Of a stretch of 64,000 nt of DNA, positions 11,028 through 22,252 are shown piece by piece. Position 1 is the first letter of the stretch, and every line of letters begins with the position of its first letter. Source of the DNA: Rhynchosporium graminicola (lineage: Eukaryota; Ascomycota; Leotiomycetes; Helotiales; Ploettnerulaceae); contig FJUW01000004.1 in the NCBI GenBank assembly GCA_900074885.1, positions 2,392,578-2,456,577 on the forward strand. Reading direction: 5' to 3'. Both the position numbers and the translations under genes were made by a program. The notes beneath the pieces were generated by a model that saw only the letters and a list, made by a program, of their open reading frames with translations, made no database searches and was not told the origin of the DNA.

Positions 11028-11686
11028 TTAGACATGAACTGCAGTCTCAGGGTTCTGCTTCAGAGTACTCTCGCCCTTGGTCCTCCAAAGACCGAGAGCA
11101 GCAACGGCGGTCGTGATAGTGAAAAGTACCCTGAATTATCAGTAAACAATCCAACATTCTCCAATGTCCACACCCAGACCAACGAATCCAAAGAAATGCA
11201 AACTCACCACTCGAAAGCCGCGAATACCGTCCCGGCCGTACTAGCTCTACAAGTCCCCGACCCTCTTCCATGCCACCGACCACATCCGGCATCGCCGAGT
11301 AAATCAGCCAGAGCGATGAAGCCGGCAAACCAGAAGATCATGGTAACAGCCTCGACGCCCAGGAATGCATATTTGTGTGTGAATTTAGGGAATTTGGACG
11401 ATGCGAGAATGAGGTAAACGAGTGCGAGGAGGGTGAAGATTGAGGTAAAAATTAGGAAGGAGACGGAGGAGGGGCTGTTGTAGAATGTTGATGCTGCTAT
11501 TGGGGTGTTAGTGAGGGTTTCTGAAGGAAGAGGGAGTGAGGCTAGTGTAATGGTAAGGAAGGAAGGGGAATTCGAAAGAGAGAGAGAGAGGTTGATACCG
11601 TATGCGAGAGTTCCCAGGACGATTATAGCGAAGACGGCCTGAAGTACTCTGATGGGGAGGATGAGAATTTGGTAGTTGAAGCCCAT
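11028..11686 (-). CDS. MARVEL-type four-helix membrane protein
   Basis: Exon 1 (11686-11208) and exon 2 (11130-11028) join across a 77-bp intron with GTGAGT donor and CTGAT..CAG end, giving 193 residues. Helix 1 lies near residues 8-32, helices 2 and 3 in the middle (a Phe/Leu/Ile-rich stretch, then a Phe-Trp-Phe-Ala-Gly-Phe helix), and the fourth spans the splice junction (Gly-Thr-Val-Phe-Ala-Ala-Phe-Glu-Trp, then Val-Leu-Phe-Thr-Ile-Thr-Thr-Ala). The short tail is polar. Size, helix number and the small-residue motif before helix 4 fit the fungal MARVEL-domain family, whose members associate with plasma-membrane or eisosome regions. Specific function is unknown. A homopolymeric A/AAG tract lies upstream at about 11870. 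Confidence 0.75.
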
Positions 11687-12113
11687 TCTGAGGGTTTTCT
11701 CAATTTCTCTTATTAATAGTTAGGGTTGCGATATCAAATTCAGGTAATTAGGTAGGTATGTAGTTTTATCCCTATGTCGAGTACAAGGAGTCGCTTGATC
11801 CTACTTTAAAGCGAGAGAGGAAAGAACTATCGTGGCATCTAAGTTTTTAAGAACTTGAGTGAGAAAAAAAAAAGAAGAAGAAAAAGGGAAATTCTGCAAT
11901 AATAAATATCATCTCAAACCTTCCATTCCTTTATTCCTCACCGTGGCGTATGATTCAGACCAAGACTCTCCCAATACGTTACGTGTGACCTCGTGGCGCA
12001 GGCTTGGGAATGCGGGGCGGGAGGACAAGAGATGATTGATTGTATTGGTGAAGCTTTCTGGGGATGACGAATTCTAAGCGGTCGTGACACATGTAGTTCA
12101 GCTTGTATGGTTT

Positions 12114-12377
12114 TTAGTATTGGATAGCGTCTCGGAACTTTTGGGGTTTGTAGAGAAAGGTTGAGGTTACTGGCATATTGATGGAGATCTTCGGGCTGGA
12201 TGCCGGCTTGGAAGCTTGAGTTGGAAATTGAGTGCCGAGCCGAAGTAAAGTATTTTCAGACGGTGACGAACGAAGAGATGACGATTCTGCAGTACGTCTC
12301 CTGTCGATATAGGCCTCGTGTACATGAGTGATAGGTGCTCCCGAAAGCAGGTCGTCGCTTGTCAGCAACTCATTCAT
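12114..12377 (-). CDS. Small hypothetical open frame (87 residues)
   Basis: The frame starts with Met-Asn-Glu-Leu-Leu and is Ser/Thr/Pro/Arg-rich without a signal peptide, helix or recognisable motif. It stands alone between the MARVEL gene and the MDR oxidoreductase gene. No intron signals clearly extend it. It may be a short gene, part of a longer unspliced model, or chance. Confidence 0.2.
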   Translation of the reverse strand: MNELLTSDDLLSGAPITHVHEAYIDRRRTAESSSLRSSPSENTLLRLGTQFPTQASKPASSPKISINMPVTSTFLYKPQKFRDAIQY

Positions 12378-12663
12378 CTATTGGGTCTTGGCGACATTCC
12401 ATTTTCTCTTTTGGCTTCATGTCCGGTTCGATTTGAACTACTTGAATAAGAAGATGAGGTATGTGCAAGAGTCCTCTGGACATTTGCCATTTTGACGGCA
12501 AATTACATATATGAGTAACCGTGAGTATCATCTGTGATATGCGTAGACATAAGGAGATCCCAAATAACCGGATGGGAAATGTTCAGCATGGAGACTGCCG
12601 CAAAGTCAACATGAACGGCTTTCTTCAAACTCATATGCAGCATTCCATTCATACCTAAATACA

Positions 12664-13911
12664 TCATAACTTACTTCCCCCCACCTCCTCCGTCACAAGT
12701 TCAATAACCAATTTCCCAAACTGTTTCCCATCCCTAATATCGTCAAAAAGACTATCAATATCCTTCAAATTTTCAATGCCCTTAACACTCCTCGAAACAA
12801 CCGGCTTGATATTCTTTTCATTGACAAACGCCACCATGTCTCTGAATTCTTGTCTGGAGCCCATGGTTGAGCCGCGAAGCTCGAGGTTCTTGAGAACGGC
12901 GTTCATGGACCAGTCCATCTTGGGGGAGACGGTCATGCCGTATTGGACGATCACACCCCCAGCCTGGACACTATCAGTGACTCTTCCATCAAGGAGATTC
13001 CCATGGAGAGCAAAGACATACCTTCAATAACCTCGCACCCTTCGCCACAACATCACCTCCTGCCCCATCGATGATCGCATCAATATACGGTCGATCCTTG
13101 GGAAGTTGTTTCTTCAACTCCTTATCCCAGCCCTCCTCCTTATAACTCACACCCCCCTTGGCACCCATCGCCTTTGCCTTCTCAATCTTCTCCTGTCCTC
13201 CACTCGTCACATAGACATTACAACCCACCGCAACCGCGAACTGTAGGACATTAAGCGCGACACCACCACCGATACCCGTTATCAGGATATTCCTTCCCTT
13301 TTCTGCGTTTCCGGATTTCGTCATGAATGCGCGCCAGCCCGTGAGCCCTGTGAGAGGAAGGGCAGCATTTTCGGCGGACGAGAGATGTGTAGGTGCGGGT
13401 TCAACTTCATCCTCGCTCACTACCACGACTTCCGACAGTGTACCTAACGAAAAGGTCTTTGTGCCGCCCAGAATCGCATACCCAGAAGGAGATTCAGGGC
13501 CGTCGGGGGAGTCTTTCCATCCTCGGCCTGGGGTGAGAATGACTTTCTTTCCGAGCCAGGATTTCGAGGCTGAGGTCCCGATGGCGGTTACGATTCCGTA
13601 GCCGTCTGCAAGAAGGGGCACGTCGAAGGAGGGAGAGGGATAGAGTGCTTGACGGAGGAAGAAGTCCCTGTGATTGAGGGCTGCGGCGTGGATTTGGATC
13701 GTGAGGTCTTTGGGGCCAGGAGAGGGGGTCGGAATATCTTTGATTACGAGTCTAGAAACGAGTCTCTATTAGAAAGTGTGGTTTTATAACTATGGGAGGT
13801 TGAAATTGAGGATGGGTATTGAGATGTTTCAAAAAGGGCGGGAGGGTCTTACGGGTAGTAAACCTTTCCAGGTTTCCCCTCAATGTGTTGCATTACAATT
13901 GCTTTCGGCAT
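12664..13911 (-). CDS. Zinc-type alcohol dehydrogenase-like MDR oxidoreductase
   Basis: Three exons (13911-13853, 13751-13022, 12963-12664) join in frame to 362 residues. Donors are GTAAGA and GTATGT, acceptors CTAG and CAG. The N-terminal GroES-like fold carries the Asn-His-Arg-Asp segment seen in YogA-type members, and a Leu-Ala-Asp-Gly-Tyr-Gly turn near residue 67. A Rossmann motif Ile-Thr-Gly-Ile-Gly-Gly-Gly near residue 175 binds NAD(P)H. The family reduces or oxidises alcohols, aldehydes or quinones. The usual catalytic zinc cysteine near residue 40 is not seen, so this is probably a zinc-independent, quinone-oxidoreductase-like member. The substrate cannot be read from sequence. It is cytosolic, with no targeting signal. 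Confidence 0.85.
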
Positions 13912-14342
13912 TTTGGCAGAAGTTGTGAATGTCAATTAATTGAAGTGTGTATTGATTTGGTGTCTCTCAGACAGAGGAGCAAGTATTTCAACCCATAATA
14001 GCTGTTGATAGCTGCTTGACATGACGTGGGGTTGTAGATCTCCCCGCGATGTAGTTGCCGAGGCTAGTGAGCAGCCGAATCGGAGATAAGGAACTGCGTT
14101 TCGCTTGCTTGTTTACATGGAAGAGATTTGGAATGAACAGATATTGATCGCCTCCCTTGCATTTAGATTTCTGATGTCGTGATTTGGTAGCGTCTGTAGC
14201 CGTCTTCGCCGCAGTGACGATTCACACGAGTGTCAGACAGGAAACAACAGGTATCATTAACCCCAAACTATTTACATCTACAAGCAACTCCAGACACCAT
14301 GCCCAGTATTTTTATACTTTTCCATCAAACACCCATACTGAA

Positions 14343-17300
14343 TCACCTCCTCCTCTTACCCCCACCACCACCAGCACCATCCCCATCAGCCCTCCTCTTC
14401 TTCCCCTCTTTCTTCCAATACTCCTTCGTCTCATTCTTCTCTCTCTCATCCCTCTTCTCCTGGTTCTGCGCCATTTTCTTGCGATGCACTTTCCTTGTCT
14501 CCTCTTTCTTTTCTCTTCTCTTCTTATCCTTCTCATTCCTCAGGGTCATGATCTTTTGCATCAGATCTCTGGCTTTCTTCTCTTCACCACCGACTACCAC
14601 GGCTCGCTTTTGCAGATATGTTTCCTTCCCCTGCTTTTTCATCTGCACGATCTGCGACTTGAAAGGAAGTTCTGCGGCGAGAGCGCGAGGCACGCGGAGA
14701 GGGTTGAAATGCCGAGCTACTCGCTCAACGGGTTTGTATGTACTGTTCTTTTGCACTGGAGTCGGTATATTCTGGTCTCGGCGGACTTCTCCCGTGAGGC
14801 GCATAGCATCCCAGCCGATGAGGTTCGTAACTGGATTGTAGAATCGATGAGGCTTGATAGGATACCAGGCGCGCAGGAAGACAATATCGCTCATTAGAAT
14901 CTTGTCTTCGAATGTGGCGCGGAAATGACCCTCGGGTTTACTGAGAGCTCTCTTGATCTGCCCTCTAATCCCAGAGACGGTTTTGATGGAAGCACCTTCA
15001 AATTTCGCAATCTCGACGGCGGTGGTGAACATGTCTTTTATGAAAGCAGTGTTTTTGAAGATCTTGTACGGTGTTCCTGTTAACTTCAATTTTTTGACAA
15101 TCTCGGTGGCTTCGTCGACATTTAGTACCGTTCCTGTAGCGGCGATTCTGAAACCCGGGGTTTTAGAAGAAAAAGTCTGGTAGCAGGAGAATCCAGTGTT
15201 GGGTGCGATAAGTGGTCCATAGAATGTTCCAAAACAGTGCATATGCTCAGGTGTATATTTCAACATACGATTGCGTACCCGGGAATCAGAAATACTGTAT
15301 ACAGGCATAGTCTGAAATCTTCTCCAGCCCATGGAGAAAATGAGAGGATCGTTAGTCTTGAGGATCTTCTTGTGCCATCGATGACGCTTGATTCTGACTT
15401 GTACAAATCCGTAACGATCTTCTACTGGTGACAGACCGCCAACGATAATCGGCATCTTAGCATTGAATTTCGTGACAAATTCAGATGCCACGTTCTCAAG
15501 TACAATCTTGGCGTACATGCCAGCTCGGAAACCTTCAACATTGACACGTTGACTTTCATCCAGGAGCTCAAATTCGGATTTATTGATATCGAGCTGTTTC
15601 TGGATCAGCGATTTCTGCGCATCGTACCAGTCATCTTCTCCAAACTCCTCATCCTGCCCGCCTTCTCGACGTGCGATGGCTTTATCGTTGTGAAATCCTT
15701 CGGCATCTTCTTCTTCAAACCGGAGTTTGAGCTCTTCTTTTCTCTTGGCGTTTTTCTCGCGCTCGGCTTCCAGGTCATCTGGCTTTTCTGCTTCACTGGC
15801 TTCGAGATCCTGGAATTCACCGTCTCCTTCATCGTCTGAGTCTGAGCCCTCGCCGTCATCACTACCGCTCTGATCTCCTTTTTTCTCGGTCAAGAGATCG
15901 GCTGTGGCAAACCGTCGCCTAAGGGCTTCTACAGCATCTCCTGTCGTCCACTTCGTCGCCAATTCATCGTAGTCGAGTATGGGTATTGCCCGATCCTCCA
16001 TCTTCTCCTCCAGGTTCTCCTTGCCAGACTTTTGAAAGAATGTATCCTCATCGGAGTCTTCCTCGATATCTTCCCCTTCTTCCTCCTCGGATTCTCCTCG
16101 CCATTTGCTCAATACCTGCTCCGGTGTGAGTGTGTCGTTATACATAAACTTTGCGAGATCAGAAGTACGGAAGGACTTCTTCTTCCCACTGAGTGTCAGT
16201 GCAGTCTGAAGCATGTTTCCCTTCCACCTAAGAGCCCCTTCCTCGTCTGATTCCTCCCCATCCTCATCATCTTCGTCATCGTCATCACCACTGTCGACTT
16301 CTTCATCCCCAGAGATCGAACCAAGATCCGAATCACTGTCTGCGAACGCAACATCCCCCTCAGTCTTATCTGCTGATTTTCGGAATGCCTTGCCCATCTT
16401 GTCCTCTGAGATTTCTGCTTCGTCTCCGGAATCAAGCTCTTCGCCACTAACAAAACCTTCATCATCCATATTCTCGTCATCTGACTCTCCGTCTCGGTCA
16501 ACAAATCGAGCAGACCTTTGCTCTTTCCGGCCTGTGCCCTCGTCGTCCTTAGTAATCGAAGAGCCACCACCAAATAGCTGCAAGCCCCCATCACTCTCCC
16601 CCAAGGTCTTCCTCTCTTTCTGCAGCCTGACCATCAGCTCTTCGCCCTGCCCTCGATCCTCCTCATCGTCCTCCGTATTAAAATTGAACCCCTTCTCTCT
16701 CGTAATGTAGATCGTATCACCGTCTATCTTCAACCCGCTCTTATCAGACATAGGCGCATGCAGCTTCTTCTCCTTCTCATCCAGTCGCCTCCTACCGGTC
16801 TTTCCAGTGAGCTTTTGCATTTCGCGATCCATGTATGGTGTCGGACAAGGATCTGGTAATGCCTCTATCGAAGATATGGTGTAGTCGCCCAAACCCGGAA
16901 TATGTACCCTCTGCCCTTGCGCCGAGAAATTCGTGCCCCTCAAGTATCCAGATAGTACTACAGTCCGATCGCATTTCTCGTCCTCCTCGATCTTCGTCGG
17001 ATGAGTCACATCTCGAAAGCTATCGATGATCGTGTATGGATGGGAATTCCGCCAAATCAGAGGTCTCGGGTTTTTCATGACTGAAATAAACCTAGACAAG
17101 TTGTGGATCTCGCGATCGGGATACCGTCCATTGATGACTCCAGAGAGGTAAAAGAGATGTGCTCCTTGGTATAGCTCGCTCCAGAACCTATTTTTCAGCC
17201 TCTTCTTCGCATCCTTCAACGTCTGCGGTTTTCGGAAAAGATCTAGATGTGTGAGAATACCAAACACATTTCCAGGCATACCACTGCTGGCCAAGATATT

Positions 17301-17847
17301 CAAGAACTCCATTGTCTCCATCTCGAATCCGAAATTACCATCAATCATTAGCAAAACAATGTCTGCCACTTTAGACATGTCGACCATGGCTTCTAGTTCG
17401 TTTGGACATTCCACAAATGTAAGACGCTGGCGTTTCGAGGTCACCACAGTTATAGGCCCTTGAGGATCGGAAAGTGTTTCTTTGGCGTATCGTTTTACGA
17501 GGGATTTGAGAAGGGTAGTTTTGCCTACACCAGGAGGACCGACGATAGCGACAAGGCGAGGGGGAGGTTCTTCGGGGATTCGATCGATTTGAGGAACATG
17601 TAGGCGCTTCTCCCTCAACTGTAGAATGTCAGAATATGCGCAGAAGACCGAGAGGTATATTTACATCATGCGATCGAGCTGCAGTTTTGGCTAATCGTCC
17701 TGGATTTGAAAACGCAAAAGCCTTAGGATTTTTGTCTAAGAGACATTAGCTAGCTGCGATCGGCAACATTATTCCAGACTTACCTCCAACATGCTTCGTC
17801 TTCTTCTCCTTCGATGGCCTATGCGCCCTGTTGTTCTGGTCCTCCAT
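14343..17847 (-). CDS. BMS1: Ribosome biogenesis GTPase BMS1
   Basis: Three exons (17847-17784, 17735-17665, 17618-14343) give 1136 residues, close to yeast Bms1 (1183). The first two short exons encode the basic N-terminus (Met-Glu-Asp-Gln-Asn-Asn.. Lys-Glu-Lys-Lys-Thr-Lys), which matches BMS1 and shows that the start is far upstream of the long third exon. The P-loop Gly-Pro-Pro-Gly-Val-Gly-Lys-Thr is at about residues 72-79. An AARP2CN-like region, long acidic Ser/Asp/Glu tracts and the conserved C-terminal Bms1/Tsr1 domain follow. The end is very Lys/Arg-rich. Bms1 is an essential nucleolar GTPase of the small-subunit processome and recruits Rcl1 to pre-40S particles. Several antisense open frames here are by-products of its Asp/Glu/Ser-rich codons. 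Confidence 0.97.
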
Positions 17848-18741
17848 GATTGTTTGAGTGGTGGCGTGGGAATAGCTTTGTATTGAATTGGATTTTCGTC
17901 CCTCAGATAAATCTTTTTTGTGGGCCCGCGCTAGTGAATCGTGGTTAAAGCACGTCCTTATCTTTTATCATTATCGCGCCTCGGCTATCGTGGATCAACA
18001 TGCGGAGAACATATTCGCGAGAAGAACCACCTTGATCAATGACAGGACGTCGGTCATACAGATCACAGCTACTTCGCATCTATCAAAATGAACGAATTGT
18101 ATGGCAATAGAGGTATCCGAGAAACCTCAAAGGAAACCGGGGGTCCAACTGATCGGAGACAGGAGACTAAATGCCAATGGCACCCACCGAGGTCCTGTTT
18201 CACAACAGGCGCCAATCACAATAAAGCTTCTTTGCTTTCATCCACTTCAATTTTGGGTTAGAACTTGGCAATATCACAAATACTGTCTAGATTGTGGTAG
18301 CTGGATGAAGATAAGAAAAGAGTAGTCGAAATATAGATTCAACAAGCTGAACTCGCTTGTTGTTTACTCGCTCGGCTCGGTGAGATAACGGCTGGAGGGT
18401 GATCTAAGCATCTGGATTCACTTCCTGGAATCTATCTACATTGCAACTGTAGAAAAATGTATTGCTTATCATGAGAGGCGGTTTAAAAGTTGCAAGGAAA
18501 TGCTTTATCCATTTTGCGTTTACCGCGCGTGCTATCAACTCAAATCTAGGCCGGCGTACCACCTGATGACGTACATCTAGGCTGTCACAGGTCAAGTCTG
18601 CCCCCCGTTTTGGACATCTAGGTAAAGACCCCGCTATACTTAACTACAAGTACCTATCCAACTCCCCTTCCGTTGCAACTACACAAACCACAACATCCAA
18701 ACCAGTACGAATACAAATCTGATCATTCAAACAATATCAAA
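17848..18741. promoter_or_regulatory. Divergent intergenic region between BMS1 and the proteinase inhibitor gene
   Basis: About 0.9 kb separates two genes that point away from each other, so both promoters should lie here. The last 100 bases before 18742 are CA/CT-rich, typical of a fungal 5' leader. I see no gene. Confidence 0.4.
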
Positions 18742-19146
18742 ATGCCAGAATTCATTGTTTGTTGACCCCTTGACATCACTCTCCATGCTCCGGCGCTACG
18801 AGGCTGGTGCTAACAGACAACCAACAGGTCGCCGTCAAGAAAGGACTTACTGAGAAGCAGTACAAAGAGTATGTGCAGTATCTGCCACAGATATCCATTT
18901 AATTATTAGTTGTATAGGGCCCAACAACATGCTGTAGATAAGGGGGGAAAGATCGTATCAGAATTCGACCGGAACGGCATCATGCCAGGTTTCGTGTAAG
19001 CATCTACATCCTTCTGCAGATCATAATACTGTATATCCTGACGGCCATTTTACAGTGTCGATTTCCCAGCCGATTCCGTCAGCACCCTCGAGAGTGGCCC
19101 TCATGTCGAGTCTGTTGAGTCGAACGGCGAGGTGAAGACACAGTAA
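18742..19146 (+). CDS. Proteinase B inhibitor-like I9 domain protein (PBI2 type)
   Basis: Four small exons (18742-18756, 18828-18868, 18918-18995, 19056-19146) join in frame to 74 residues. Splice signals are GTTTGT..CAG with a TGCTAAC branch, GTATGT..TAG, and GTAAGC..CAG. The product starts Met-Pro-Glu-Phe-Ile-Val-Ala-Val-Lys-Lys, has a central Ala-Gln-Gln-His-Ala helix followed by Gly-Gly-Lys-Ile, and ends Gly-Glu-Val-Lys-Thr-Gln. This order matches fungal peptidase-inhibitor I9 proteins such as yeast Pbi2, a cytosolic inhibitor of vacuolar proteinase B that also takes part in vacuole fusion. Like Pbi2 it is a free inhibitor rather than a subtilisin propeptide, since no protease domain follows. 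The exons are too short to show up as an open frame. Confidence 0.88.
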
Positions 19147-19470
19147 GGAGGGGGATTGGTGGAAGAAGGAAGGGTTTCATATATTACGAAGTGGTACAAC
19201 CTGAGGGAGGATACTGGAAGGATGCATCGGGAATGGGTGAAATGACATTTCATGAATATTCAACGTAATTCTGTTATATTGTGACTACGATATCTACTGG
19301 CTTCTTGAGTATGTCGTTTATGTTTGTGTTCTGTTTGAATTTAGTATATAAGTAATACTTATACTCGGGGCACTAGCTCGTATTGTACAGTACAACCGAG
19401 CGCCTTCAACGTCCAGCATCCAACCACAACCATTCCTGTCATCAGCAGGAAAAGCCATATTACTTATACG

Positions 19471-20884
19471 ATGAAATGTATTTCAATGCCATTCCCGGAA
19501 ATGCGTGGTGTAAAATTCGATCATTTGTTAAGAGCCAAAGTCTTCACTCATAGATCCTTCACACAATGTTCGAGACTGGCGCGTCATCCCTACCCCTCTG
19601 CTCACAAGTGGTCACATCCACCAAGCTCCACGACCATCGCCGACGACGATGTAGCAAGTCTCTCCAGTGAAAAACTTCACGCCCTGAGCTTGGCAGATCT
19701 GGTCAAGTATTTTTCTTCTACAACTTGATTCTGCTGCACCGCTAATTGTCCCCAGAGAAGGACGCCCTCCCCTCTCCGAGAAAGCATTATTCTCGTCCGC
19801 AAACTTCACTCTCTCCCTCCTGCCAATACGACTCGCACATCGAATTCAAGCTTTACGCAATCTTCCATTTATCGTAGTCTCCAATCCCAACATCTCAACT
19901 ATATATAACAATTACTTGCATTCTCTTTCCACCCTACTACCGTATAAGTCCCGGACAATATCTACAATCGAGGACGAGATCAAGTTCACGAATGTACTGG
20001 CAGATTTGGTGGAGACACATTCCCATACAATCCCTACTCTTGCTCGAGGATTTTTGGAGTGTAGGAAATACATCAACTCCGGCGAAGTCACACGGTTCCT
20101 GGATGAGCATCTACGAGCCAGGATAGGGACGAGACTAATCGCAGAACAACACATCGCCCTACATCTCTCCTCGCAACCACATCAGAACACCCACGGTGAA
20201 GCAGACCCAGCATCCTCTTACATCGGAGTCATCGACACAGCACTACAACCTGCATCGATTATCAACTCTTGCGGAAACTTCGTCTCAGAAATATGTGAAT
20301 TGAAATACGGAGTGAGACCAACATGGATCATTGATGGGGAACCTGGCACAACATTTGCGTATGTTCCTGTGCATTTGGAATATATCATCACAGAGCTTTT
20401 GAAGAATGCTTTTAGGGCGACTGTGGAGTCAGGGAGGTCTCATGAACCAATTGTTATCACCATTGCAGCAGAACCGGAATCACCTAGAGGAGGGATGTCC
20501 AGATCAGAGCAAGGAGGAATTATAGCTCCGATCGATAGCAATTCTCCCATTCGACCATTCGAGGACCCGGCTCCTGGAGTTACGATACGCATACGTGACA
20601 GAGGAGGTGGCATTAGTCCTGAAGTTTTGCCTGACATATGGTCCTATTCATTTACCACGTTCTCGGATGAAGACTTACCGGGCGGAAGTGGAAGCATGGA
20701 TGCGTTGAATGCGCTCTCTGGGGCTGGAGGAGAGGGGAGCTCGATTGCAGGTCTGGGATATGGATTACCCCTGGGGAGGGCGTATGCGGAGTACTTTGGT
20801 GGTGGTATCGTAGTGCAGAGTCTGTATGGCTGGGGGACGGATGTCTATCTCCGTCTGAAAGGACTGGGAAAGCCTAGGGGCTGA
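19471..20884 (+). CDS. Mitochondrial pyruvate/branched-chain dehydrogenase kinase family protein
   Basis: Two exons (19471-19706, 19756-20884) give 454 residues. The first 60 residues are Arg/Ser/His-rich with few acids, as in a mitochondrial presequence; Met6 is an alternative start. The N-terminal helical domain contains the conserved Leu-Pro-Ile-Arg-Leu-Ala-His-Arg segment. The C-terminal GHKL ATPase domain has the N-box Glu-Leu-Leu-Lys-Asn-Ala-Phe-Arg-Ala (about 291), G1 Asp-Arg-Gly-Gly-Gly-Ile (about 360) and G2 Gly-Leu-Gly-Tyr-Gly-Leu-Pro (about 411). These kinases phosphorylate the E1-alpha subunit of pyruvate or branched-chain 2-oxoacid dehydrogenase in the matrix and switch it off. 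The sequence alone does not separate PDK from BCKDK; similarity to yeast Pkp2-like proteins is an inference. Confidence 0.92.
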
Positions 20885-21562
20885 TCCTGAAGATTCTGGG
20901 CGGCACCGGCATCTTGCAACGGGTGTGTCAGGGGCATGGCTGCCCAGAATTTCCAATGGGGCTTGTTGCCTCTTAAGGCCTTTCATGGTAGTAAGCAACG
21001 GGCATATGCTTACCATGGAACGAAGCATCATTAGGAGCACTGTTCGACATTTCCGTCTTCGCTGCCTAGAAATGAAGAGATTGGGCGTCGCACAATTGTC
21101 TCAACTACACCTCGACCTAGACAACATTACGGGCGCCTTGATCGGGAGCACTTCAGAGACTTGGTGGAGACCATGTGTAGCTCTCGGCAGATCTGATAGC
21201 TGTGAAGCCATTTACATGCACATGTACCTCAGACTGAAAGGAGAGGGCTTGCTGAAGCCAAGATTCTGATGTTGGCAAGGCTCGATGTTCACCTGCATAG
21301 GATACTTCATTCGCGCTCCGCACGTCGATTCCACCAGCAGGTATTCGCAATGTTCACTTGAGAACACGGTAACTCGCTATCCACCTATCGAAGAGCTCGA
21401 GATTTCCCCATGAATTGAGCACTTGAAGCTGAAGCGCAAAGTAGCTAAAAGCTAAGATTACAATCACATGATCTTACAGCGTTTGGGCTATGTACAATGA
21501 AGCGATGTGCCATTGCTAACTTTCGGCTTTTTATAAAGTCTAAGTCAATACCATATCCTACC
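20885..21562. other. Intergenic, between convergent genes
   Basis: This stretch lies between the ends of the kinase and 3CxxC genes and should hold both 3' UTRs. An open frame at 20925-21269 (plus) ends in a segment resembling the kinase C-terminus (Tyr-Leu-Arg-Leu-Lys-Gly .. Lys-Pro-Arg). I treat it as non-coding and comment on it separately. Confidence 0.45.
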
Positions 21563-22252
21563 TCAATTCCCTCCAAGCGAAACGTTTCCAAGCCTCGTAG
21601 CAAGACCTTCAAGTCCACCATTCCTGTTACCCTCGGCACAACGCCCAGCCTTACACCCCTCGCACAACGGACTCAGATGGGGACCTCTACTCTGCTTGTT
21701 GAAAACCGGCTCTTCTTGCTTCACTCCCGACCATTTCAACAGCCGGTACGCAATCCTCTCCGCATATGTATCGTCCAACTTCGGCTCGCCCAGGATATTG
21801 CATGCATCGCACCGTTGATTGTACACCAATGCGTTGTATTGCTTGTTGGTGAACTCTCGAATCGTGATTGCAACCACCTTGCTTGACCAGGCTTTTGTTC
21901 GGCACTCACGGTTAAGGCATTTGAACTTGCCCTTGATGGCTGTGTCGTAAGATCGGACACAACCGTGCTCGGTATCGAGAGGGTAGAATGTAAATGGATG
22001 GCCACGGATTTCAAGTAGCCGGGAGACATCGTCGTGGAGTAGGGGGTACATGGTTGAAGCTGGTTGTGGCGGCGACTGGGCTGGCTGAGCAGGCTGAGCT
22101 GGTTGTCGTGTCGGCTGAGTTAGCTCTGGTGTCGGTTGAGCTGACGCTGGTGACGATTGGTGTCTTGACTTTGGTTTCTTCGACTTTCGTGCCTTGACTG
22201 GACGCACTGGTTTTGTTGGCAATGTTTGTGCCATAACTAGAGAAGATGACAT
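21563..22252 (-). CDS. 3CxxC-type zinc-binding domain protein
   Basis: A single exon encodes 229 residues. The first 65 are basic and then Pro/Gln/Ala/Thr-rich, likely disordered. From about residue 80 the conserved domain runs: Gly-Lys-Phe-Lys-Cys-Leu-Asn-x-x-Cys (first pair), Lys-Ala-Trp-Ser-Ser-Lys, Gln-Arg-Cys-Asp-Ala-Cys (second pair), Tyr-Ala-Glu-Arg-Ile-Ala-Tyr-Arg, and Leu-Cys-Glu-Gly-Cys-Lys-Ala-Gly-Arg-Cys (third pair). Three Cys-x2/4-Cys pairs in this order define zf-3CxxC, common in Pezizomycotina as stand-alone proteins of unknown function. Met7 is an alternative start. No membrane segment is visible. Zinc binding is inferred from family knowledge. Confidence 0.85.
   Translation of the reverse strand: MSSSLVMAQTLPTKPVRPVKARKSKKPKSRHQSSPASAQPTPELTQPTRQPAQPAQPAQSPPQPASTMYPLLHDDVSRLLEIRGHPFTFYPLDTEHGCVRSYDTAIKGKFKCLNRECRTKAWSSKVVAITIREFTNKQYNALVYNQRCDACNILGEPKLDDTYAERIAYRLLKWSGVKQEEPVFNKQSRGPHLSPLCEGCKAGRCAEGNRNGGLEGLATRLGNVSLGGN

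Noticed and set aside
14184..14897. Two long plus-strand frames rich in Pro/Ser/Phe/Leu
   Set aside because: They are antisense to the Lys/Arg-rich C-terminus of BMS1, which has clear family conservation.
16213..16710. 165-residue Ser-rich plus-strand frame
   Set aside because: Mirror of the Asp/Glu/Ser tracts of BMS1.
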